Assembly (NCBI GenBank): GCA_029948255.1
Contig: JALIZF010001765.1
Coordinates: forward strand, 186,001-250,000
Source: Telmatactis stephensoni
Taxonomy: Eukaryota; Cnidaria; Anthozoa; Actiniaria; Isophelliidae
Length of the DNA: 64,000 nucleotides
Direction: 5' to 3'
The notes under the pieces were generated by a model. The model searched no databases, was not told where the DNA came from, and worked only from the letters and a program-made list of their open reading frames with translations. Shown piece by piece: positions 14,301 through 25,700 of this stretch. Within the stretch, counting starts at the first letter, position 1, and the number at the start of each line of letters is the position of its first letter. A program made the position numbers and the translations under genes.

Positions 14301-17300
14301 CCCTTCAATTTATCTAATATACAAAGGTCAGAGTTGAGGTCTTACCTAACTGTTGATATATCATTCCCAATACACTTGCAGGGAGAACTTCAATAGTGTC
14401 GACATGACTGATAAGTTGAACGGGTACGTCTAGTCCATAAAGCAACTGTTTCACAGCTTGATCTTCTGCTAACAAGGCAACTGTCAACAGAAAACAACAA
14501 GGTTCTTGTTCATTCTCCAGTTTTTCCTCTCTCAGTACAAATGAACTAGTGTCAATCTAAGCTGTGCTCCGTGATCAGACATGGGTTGTATGGTGGTTAC
14601 ATGTGAGTGTATGTAAATGTGTAACTGTCTCACAGTGAAAGTGCCTTTGTATACCTTTGACTCAATCACTCATAATTCAGCCCTTGTACTTCAAGGAAGG
14701 GCAGTGAGCTACCCCAAATTTATTCAATAATTATTTATTTATGTATTGGACTTAATAATGAAACCTGAAGCCACTGAAATTTTATATCATCAACTAACAT
14801 TGTCTATTTCTCATTTCTCATCTCATGTACTATAATGCTTTCAGTGATTGCAATTTATTACTCTTTTGTTTCTTTTTGTATGACTGAACACTATGTGGCA
14901 TAAACAACCTTAAGTACCAATGATGGTAATATCAGGTCTTAATGCCATATATCAGAACAACTAAGGATCCCTGCCGTGACCACACCTATGCTGCATGGCA
15001 GGTGGTTTCTCAGAGTCACATGAAATCTGTTCAATATTGACTGAATCGAAATATGGTGTCCAATTTGAACCTGCCTTGCTTCTGGACTGACTAGCCTCAT
15101 GTTCACGTAGAAACACAAAGGTGTTTTTCACATGAATGAGAGGCTAGTCAGTCAAAAATAATAGTTATTCAAATATTATTGGTTGCCATATTTCAATTCA
15201 GTGTATAATGTTTGGTACAATTCACCAGTTGGCTCCTAGCCGTCATGTGGAGTACTTCATGTTATGGTCATGAAATTATTTGAACATTGTCACAGAAATG
15301 TCATATAAATGTTCAAACTTTTCCATAATTTATCTCCTTGATATAACTTGATTTACAGCTGTTTCATTCAATGTTATTAGAATATAGTTCTAACCTTAAT
15401 TTGAAATAGTGTTTCAACAATTCTTTAGATAACTAAATGATCAAGTCAAGCAGGCCAAGTCTGTACATTTGTACAACAATTCAGTGACAATGTCTGAACA
15501 ATTTCGTGATGAAAACATGAAATACTCCATTTCATTGTATTAGAACAATGAACTTCCCTCTAAAATCACAAGCTTCCTACCTTGTACAACTACATCAGGA
15601 CGATTCTCAGTTGAGTGTCTTCTGTTAAGAGGATCTAACTCACCAAGGGCTATGAATTTCTGAATTAGCAAAAAAGTTGAAATATTATCAGTTCTCCATT
15701 GTTTTAATGGTATAATCCTCTGTAGGATGATACTGATAATATCATACACTGAAGCACAAGAATCCAACGTTATTATTAAGGATTAAACCAACATTTTTTA
15801 CCACATTTCTTTTTACATTTCTTACCTCTTGTAATAAACGTGAAACTATATACAAAGACTGAGACCACATATGAGGAGCAAACTCCCCTCTTTCCCTTAC
15901 AACACTATGGGGATTGGATTTTTCCTCTGCAACCTAATAAAATAACATGCAAACAAGTTAATATCACACAACTTTTGCATGGCTGCAGACACCTTCCTAG
16001 AAACAACAAACACTGCATTATTGGAGATGCTACCAAAATCTCAACTGCAGTTTAAAAATGTTATAAAGATTTTAAAGCTCTTCATTTTTTTATGGTTGCC
16101 ACAACAATCCAATCGCAAAATTCCCTGACTTTTCCCTGACTAAAGTATACTTTTCCCTGACCCACTAATTCAGATTCTCTATATTTTTCAGAAAGGGGAT
16201 ATAAAACATACCCTAACAGCTTGGAGGGACCAATTACATTTTTTTTAAATTTATCTCTAAAAATGAAGAAAGGGCAAAATATAGTAAACTAATAATATGC
16301 CCTTTAAAATGATAATAATGATGACAGTATTAATATATATATATACATACACACACATAAATTATATCTAAATTACAAGTTTGCAAAATTAAGGTTTTCA
16401 CACACAAAAAGGTATCTAAATATAATTAAGTTACAACACTAAATGCAAAAGTATTTATATATTTCGAGATAATAGAAATAGGATAGAGAAGAGGATTGCT
16501 GTGGATCAGTTATAATTACATTTTCAAATATTGTGTGAACAATAAATTCCCTGACTTTTCCCTGACTTTTTCTGAAAATTTATTTTATCCTGACTGAAAG
16601 TAGAATTCCCTGACTTTTCCCTGACCTTGAAAAAAAAATTTTTTTCCTGACTTTTCCCTGACCTGTGGCAACCATGTCTTACTATTGTGAATACCAAATC
16701 ATGGTCACACAGAGTAGCAAGTGGAGTACCAATTACATATCACACAGGAAATTTTGGCACAATCACATATTATGCAGCAATGCAACCATGCTGATACTTT
16801 TTATAAAATTGCAAATCTTGCATTATGTGTGGGTTAATTCACAGATCATGACCTACATGTATTTTTGGCCCAAACCACAAAAGAATCAAAACCCCTAGGT
16901 TGCCCTGGTCACAAGTTAGAATACAGGGACCATGGAGACAGGGGAGCTAGGGGACTATAGCCCCCCACTTTCTTCACTACCTAGTCAAATGTTCTGTTTG
17001 AAAACTTTTTGACTGGGCAGTCTACTTTATTTGTAAATGCTAGCCCCCTACTTTTCAAGGTGCTTTACATATCTGCACATATATCTGCATCACAAAATCA
17101 TGGGCAGATCCAGGATTATCTTTAGGAGGGGTGCACCATCATATAAATTGAAAACTGATGAGAGGATATTTTGGAAAAATATTTAGAAAAAAGGGCTCAA
17201 AGTTGTCTCAGGAGGGGGTGCGCACCCCCAGCACCCCTCCCCTAAATTAAATCTGCCCCTGCAAAATATTACTTAAGAGAACTGCAAATTTTTAAAGAGA

Positions 17301-20300
17301 ATTATAAAATAAGTTGATTATGAATTACCTTATCTTTGGGCACATAAAAGAGTTCTGGTACAAGAACAAGTCCATTTTCATCCTTGATTATTAATTCTTC
17401 TAACAAACTCTGATACCTCTTGGCCTGAAGAAAAAACACAGAAGTTTCTAAATGTTGAGTAGCATTTATTATACTTGTTTCCAGAGTGGTTGTATTTTTG
17501 TAACCATGAAAACAAAGAGTAAAAATACTTTTTTATATGTGACATTAGAGAACATTTTCTGCCATAGAAAATGTATAAAGAGGCACTTGATGTATATCAA
17601 TGTACAGTACATTTATAAACATACTAAATGCTGCTTTAAGCTGTCACATATATCTTAGAATTAAGCAGTAAGCATATCAACCTGGCAACAGACACTTTAA
17701 ATAGTGTAGTACAAGGAAACTTAAAGAAACTGATGAGGTAATAAATTTCATTACTACAATCCAATCTTTCCTAACATATTTGGCTTTACAATAAATTGTT
17801 TCACCAAAAATGATTAAATGATTATTTTACAGTCATATATTGTGGGCCTCAAAGCCTCGATTTTAAACAAAAAGCAGACTGTCTCAGCACTTCAAAAAAA
17901 AAAAAATGTAAAAAGGTTCCCCAGGCTTGCAAAAAAATGTCTTGTCTAGGGTCTCATAGTGTCTTGTCTTGACCATTCAACAACCCTAAATTTGATTTTG
18001 TTTTTAATCACAGAAATCATCTTGGAAACTCGAAGAAAAAGCAGATTATTTTTATTTGGAATATATTTATACAAAAAAAATACCATCCACCACAAATTGT
18101 AGTTTCTAATTATATAAATTTAGCTAGATCTGCTGCATCTACTGCATATATGATTGAATACAATCAATAATATGAAAAGCAGTTCACATAATCAATTATT
18201 TATAGCAGGAGTGATATTTTTGTATGTGTGTATTCTGTACTTACAAAATGAAATTACTTTTGAAATGTCAAGAGTAACATGTTGAATTAACTTTTATGAA
18301 TTTAAGTAATGCAGCTAGAATAGCTCAATAATGAAAAACGTTTTTGCACTCTACAAATCTGAAATTTAAAGATCCTATAATCAATTTAAAAATTTTAAAT
18401 TTTAAAATAATTTTAAAGGTCAAAATGTATAAGAAATAACTGTTTAAATTTAGAATTAAATAAAAGCACTTATGTTGTAACTATTTATATGTAGCTTCCT
18501 TGCAAACCAATTTGACAAAAATAATGTCTATTAGGTTAGCTCTACAATATGACCTGAAATATGTTGCTTGTATTATATTTAAAACCTAGAGGTACTGAGA
18601 ATGTATAAATTTGATAAACAAGGGTGGCAGGAAAAGGGAAAAATAACTAACAAAAATTTTCAATATAAAATATGCATATCAGGAGAAAATCAATTTGACA
18701 AAATGTCATTCTAGGTTAGCTCTATGGCAACCGGAAATATACATATATTATCTTTATGGCAACCAGAAATATACATGTATAATCTTTAAAACCTAGAAGT
18801 GCAAAGAGTATATTTGATGACAAGTATGACACATAAAGGGAAAAAATAAGTAGTAAAAATTTTGACTATAAAATATGCATATTGGGAGAAAATCAGAGGA
18901 TTATGTTCCGGAAAAATTTAATTGTTTTTCTTTTTTTTTACATTTGTTTAATATTCTTATAGTACCTAATAGTTGTAATGGACAAAAATTTGTAATACAA
19001 ACAAAATGCTAGACAATATTTTGAAATGTTTAAAAGTACCTGTTAAAATGGATAAATAATTCTATGGACTCCAATTAATCCGTCTAAATACTGCATTCTT
19101 AAAGTAATTACTATACCACTCTCATTCTACTAAAATAAACAGTGTTTAATTAAATTGGGACAAAAGTGGTTTAGAATTTCAGCACAACAATGGCTAAGGC
19201 AAAGGAGCTTTTCATTGTTAGACTAAATAACTACAACAGATCAAGATACGTTTGTAATTGAGTTCAGTGTACTTAATATGCAGTCTTTTACAATAACCAC
19301 TTGTTTAACACTTGAGGTCTACATTCATGAATATTGATGGCTTCACATACCAGCAATGCTAAGCAATATCAAGATTAGGCCTCAAGTTAATACTACAGTA
19401 CAGAAGGAGCACATTTCTTAGAGTTCACTACTATGCCTCCGATCAAGAACAACAGATCAGAATAGTTGCCAATGAATAACAATAATCATAATACACAAGA
19501 CAAAATGATTCAGGTGTCACTGCCAGTTCTAGAAGGTTCAACAAATGGACATATAACTGTCAGCTCCATAACCCCAGCACACTTTTCAATATTTCAACTC
19601 AATAAGCTTGAAGACATTTTTGGGTATCAAAAATGGCCAGACAAGTCAAGAGTGAGTGTTATTGCAATGGAATGTAATTTGAACGAAAAGGATGTACAGG
19701 TTTGTAATATAATACTTAATGGTATACAGTAGTCAGAGAATTTGATTAGGAACATAATAGATGACCCAGAAACAATTTGACAGCTTTAAATTGCAACAAC
19801 AGAAACACTTTGATGAACACCACAGCTAATAATTTTGCTTTCTGTTGTGATAACTAAGAATCAGGCAATATAGTAGTCTATATCTGATGCTGAATTGCAT
19901 GTTCTTCCTAACAAGTATTCATTGATGAGTTCGTATTGTTGATCAATAAATTATTACAGGATTCAATTACAACAAAAATGCATTTAATGGATACAACTTA
20001 AAGATTTTGTTTGAAATTTTCTTTTAGTAGACTCAGTGAAGTTGGCATCATGTATATTCAGTGTTATGGAACCTTGATCATTCTATATACAAACTATTAA
20101 TGCTCATATTCTCCCTTTTAATTAACAGAACTGGTTTTTTGCCAGAAGAGTGGAATGGATGAGAAGGACTATGGAATCAATGATGAAAACTAAAAGCAAA
20201 GAATCATGACAAATAATGTATTCAAGATTAACCCTAGCTAGATGTATTGAACTACATATTTCAACTGGATAATCCACTTTGTAAATAATTTGAAGTGTGT

Positions 20301-22670
20301 ACATAAAGTTCTATATACTGTCAGATGAGCACAGTTTTCACTATTTGCATAAACAACATTTAATTCCTGGTAGAATGAAATCAACCATGACCACAAATTC
20401 ACTCATTAGGAAGAAAACTTTCATCAAAATCTTTGTTGCTCAAATTATTATAAGGGTGAAAAATTGTCCAATGTAGAGTATCAGGAATTACAGTCACAGC
20501 TCCCATAAGTGGACACCCTCTGGAAACTCAATAGCTGCCTGTAAATAGAGCTCTTTTAGCAGGCACTAGTTGACAATGAGTTCTGCAGCCACTTGTGAGA
20601 TTGTTTGCTGTTTAAAATCATTGAATATGTTTTATTGCTATGATTGATTGAATTATCTGAACACAAAAATCATTTCAAAACAAAATACTTGTTTAAAATT
20701 TTGCATCCGCTTATAAGAATTGAGTGGGAGTGGAAATGGAGTTTTGGAAAGGTGTGCTTAAGTGGAGCTTTCCGCTTATGAGGAGTGTCTGTAAGCGAGC
20801 TTCAGCTGTATATAATTGCATGCCCCTTCCTAGGCCTGCATGACTGCTCAAAGGTGAACTTCAATTCACAAAATCAGATATCACGGCAATTGTCATATAC
20901 AATGGGGGTTATCAAAGAGATGTTTAGCTTCACATTAATCTATCATTTACTTTAGGCCATAAGTTAATTTATTATGTATATACGAAAGTTGACTTTTATG
21001 TTATCCTAGCAAATTATAACTATACAGACTTCTTTTATAAACTAACTTGTATACCATTACTATTCTACTTTGTAATTAATAATTTATTATATTAATCAAA
21101 ACCAAAATTTGTTATAAATTATTATCTAATAATATTATTTGTATGATTCATAAATTGTACCTGTGATTGTAAATCACTCAAAAACATCTTGTATTTCATT
21201 TATAATCAAAATCAATTAAGTATTGTGTATTTATTAATCTTAAACAAAAAATGGAATGTTACATCTTATATCTTTGACATAATTAAATAAACAGACCACA
21301 AATTGCTTCCAGTTCTTATCATAATAAGTACATGTAATAGACAAGATTGTACTATGTCTATGTTGAATCAGTACTGCATGATGAGTCCACTGGGCTATTA
21401 TAAAGTAAATTGGCAACAATATATAAAATTATCATATGACCCATTAATTTCCCGGCTCGCATGCTCTTAATAAATCCTTTGGAAAAAGTGATGTGATCAG
21501 GACCAGACGGCTTTGCCTAAGCACACCATCAAAAAAACATTATTACGGCCCTGCTCATTTCTGCGCACTATATCTATATTTGTATTACAGAGATTTTAAG
21601 CACTTTTTATAGCAGAAAAATCAGGTCATATGATAAAATGCTTATTGACTGAGTTAGGGTGGTCTGGACCTAAAAATATTTGGTTCTTGGTCATTTGTAC
21701 AGACCTTGCTGCACTAACTTTGAGCCAAAGATTTTCCCATCCGGCCCTCCCACCCAGTCAATAAATACATAGTAATGCCAATGATAAAGATACTATCTTT
21801 AAGATGGAGCATGATACTTAAACAGATGGAGCACAAGGGTTGGTACAAGTTTAAACACTTACTAGATAATAAAACAGTTTTTGTATGAGTGGGAAACTTA
21901 CTGTGCTATACCGTGACTGTCCAATACCATTATGTCTATAAGAACATTATTTTGAAATTCCTGTTGCAACTGTACCTTGCAATAACTGTGCCACTTTCCC
22001 AGTCATACAAAAAACATTCTATCACAGGGTTAGATTGCAGCAGTGAAGAAAACATGTCATGCAAAAGGACAAATAAGCACTATATGACATGACAGTGAAA
22101 AGTTATGAGCTGTTCAAGAGAGCAGAAGCTAGTGACTTACATGTAGGCGATGATTAGGTATGGCTTTCACAAGTGACAGAATCAAAAGAGAAAGCAAAGA
22201 CTGAGACTCCATGGTTCATTTTTCATCAAAGTGCAAAAACAACAATGGACAGTGCATTGCTGAGTCTGTATAGTTTGCTTCCACTTTTACTTATGTCACT
22301 TATGAAAGCCAAGCCCTACAGCATCCCTAGCCAGAACTATCAAGTTTGATCCCCAGTGACCTTACCCACATTCTGATTTCTTTTCAATCCATGCTTTACA
22401 TGTAAATAATCATAAAATGAGGCACTGACAATAGTATTCAAAACTTGTCATGCATGAGATTGCTGTGCAATATTTTGTTTTACCTGTTCTGGGCGATTTA
22501 AATAAAGTCCATCTAAGATTAAATAACAATAAAATAATGGCCATTCACACTCCAGATGCTGGAAAATCTCAAGCTCTGCTGGCTCATAATGCAATCGATA
22601 GGGATCCTATAAAAACAAAATTTTACAAACATTTGAATTGTCCATTAATAACACAGGGATTTTTAATATC

Positions 22671-22733
<63 letters not shown>

Positions 22734-25700
22734 TGGGTTTAAAATATTGGTCACTTCCAGTGACCTGTGATCAGTTAACCAGTGACAAGAATTTAGGCCC
22801 ACTAAGAGACAGTATCAGGGACGACTTTGTATTTTTGGTGTATCCAAATCCTTCATGGAGTAATGGACGAGGACACAGACTTAGAAGCAAGAGGTCTAGG
22901 GTTCAATTCTCCATGTTGGAGGTAAGAAAATAGAAAAATGTTAATTGATTTAGGTAGAAAGAAAGATAACAGGTAGAATAGAGAAAAAGAAGTGGGACAA
23001 TGAAGAGAAGGAAATAGAAAAGGTGATGAGAAGGGATGAGAAAAATGGTAGAGGGTAAATTCAGTTTAACCTTGGTCAAATTAAAAATGACCTGAAATCA
23101 AATTTGACCAGTAACATAATATACACCTAGCCAGACACAGATATTACTGAGCCATGGACTAAATTTTCTTTATAGGCTGAGAATGAAAAGGAAATTGGGC
23201 AAAGCCTCATTCATGACTAACCAATTTACCCATCACCAATCATATGCTTGATATGCATGCATATATCATAAAATGTGAAATGCTGGCAGGCCAGACAAGA
23301 AAAACCTGGTCAGCAGTGAGAGATAATAGGTAACAAAAAATTACAAAATCTGACATACTTCAACAGGTGTTTTGTAGCCATCTCTCAGAAAACGGCACAA
23401 ACCATATTTACCCTGAAATATGAACCAGATCAAGGTTCAATTAAATTTTATAACAATTTAAATTTTTGTTTTTTCAATTTTTTTAGGAAACATTTCAAAC
23501 TCAGGGTGCACCCTATCTACAGGTGTGGCTTGTATGCACTATTTACCTGAAGTTGATCAATAATTTCATCTCTTGTTTCATCAACTATATCTTTGTCTTC
23601 TACGGCAAAGGCTGGAAAGCTTATAACACTTAACAAGGATGCTGCTATTTCCTGTAACAGATATCAAACACATCTATTAGATAGAATAGTGGGTAGGAAA
23701 GCTTATAACACCACACCACCTCCTACTTCCTCCTACCTAAACAACTAATCAAATGCTATTTACATGCAGAGTTTCTCTATATACTTATAAAATTTCATCT
23801 TCTTCAGAATTTCAAAATGTATTGACCACAATCAGGCATCATTTTACTGAGTACATAATAATCAAATATATTACCTTCGAATTTGATTCTCTTGGTAACA
23901 TAGACTGAAGAATAGCCTGTAACATAATGACATACAAAAGTCATATAAATGGGGTTTTCTATAGCAACATCCAAATATTAATTATTATATAATGATATTG
24001 GTATATCATGCATGCTCTAATTGGTCGAGAACAATGTGATTATACGGTACACACATATAGATGACCTTCTTGAATCTTATACACACTCTGATTGGTTGAA
24101 ATATTTCAATGAATATCATATAAAACAAATAGATTCCATCATTCTAACATTATAAAAGAATAGATTCCATCATTTTATAGATTCTAACAGATGCATAGAA
24201 GACATCAAAATGTGGTAAGAATAACCATCACACCACTCAACTTCCTCTTGTAACACACTTTTTGTTCTCGCCACATTTTGACATCGGCTGTGCATCCATT
24301 AGAGAACAGATGCACAAAAATGAAAGGGGAATCTTATTTGTTAAGCCCATAAAATTATACATCACAAATACATCATTGGTTTAACAAACCTTGCATTTTT
24401 GTATATCATCTGGTAAAACATGAATAACTGATGACTGGCTTCCTTCTGGTCCAAAAAGATCTAGACCATTTAAAGATTCTAGTGCAGCCTATTACAATAA
24501 CATACAGGTAAATGTAAGTTTGGATTAAAGGTACAAAGTTTCAACGATACTTTAATCTTGATTGAATGTGTTTTTTCTGTTATGAAACTGTAGTAATTTT
24601 TCCAGTTGATAAGCCTTTGGTATTATGTCCAAACTATAATTTTATTAGCTGTCTTATCAAAACAGCTTCATTGGATCTTTCTTCTGGTAATGGAAAAGTT
24701 TGTTGTTGTTGTTGTTGTGGTTTGTTGTTGTTGTTGTTTGCTTCGTTCTATTGTGCTCACATGGAATCTTTTGTTTGTCAATGATCTCAACTGTTTCAGG
24801 TACACACAAAAAAACACGAAAAATTGTTGAAACTGGTTAATGTGTTTGTTAGAGAAGTACATTTACTGTCATCTCTGAGTGAAAATGAACTCATATAAAA
24901 TCAGCTGTATGAATAAATATTCTTGTGTACCTTGGCAAGTCCAATGGAACTGGCATTCAATTCAGGCAACCCATGATTAAGCTTGTCACCCCTTTCCCAG
25001 ATACCATAATCCTAAAAAAGGAAAATTAGGTACTTAAATTGAGCATGAATGTATGTTGACAAATATTAGCTGTAATGACGAATAATACTTACAGGTATAG
25101 AATAAGTTTTTTCAATGTAAAAGACCAGATTTTGTATAAATGCTACTTCATCTACAGTGAAAATAAGCTGGATACCTTTTTTAAATACAGGAAAAGAAAG
25201 AAAATAGCAAAGCAAACAATGAGTAATGAGCTACATGATTTGTGTTCAGCAATCCTCCCTGGACTTCCTGGTTGAATGGTACTGACTTTCCTTGACACGT
25301 AAAAGTTTTTCCCCCTCTCAGCTGTTTATTTTTGGGCTAATTAACATTTAGACCCATAGTCCTAATGGGCTATATGACCTGTGGCCATGAGGGTGAGAGG
25401 TCTAATTGTTTTAATATCCACCAGCTTGTAAGTCAAATTTAAAATAAGAAAATGATAATAATGATAATGATAACAATGACAAATCGTGATTAGCTATCAT
25501 AATGATAGCGATTTGTCATTGTTATCATTATCATTATTATCATTTTCTTATTTTAAATTTGACTTACAAGCTGGTGGATATTAAAACAATTTTTTATAAC
25601 CAGCACTTTTCTCAACCACAAACCAGTGCTTTTCTAAACAAATATCCACTTTTCTTTTTTACTTTTTATCCCCCTAGTACAGTAGCCAATTGGAATGCAA

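Noticed and set aside
22450..22770. 106-codon plus-strand ORF
   Set aside because: Antisense to PHKA exon 12, then translation of the (GA)n tract.
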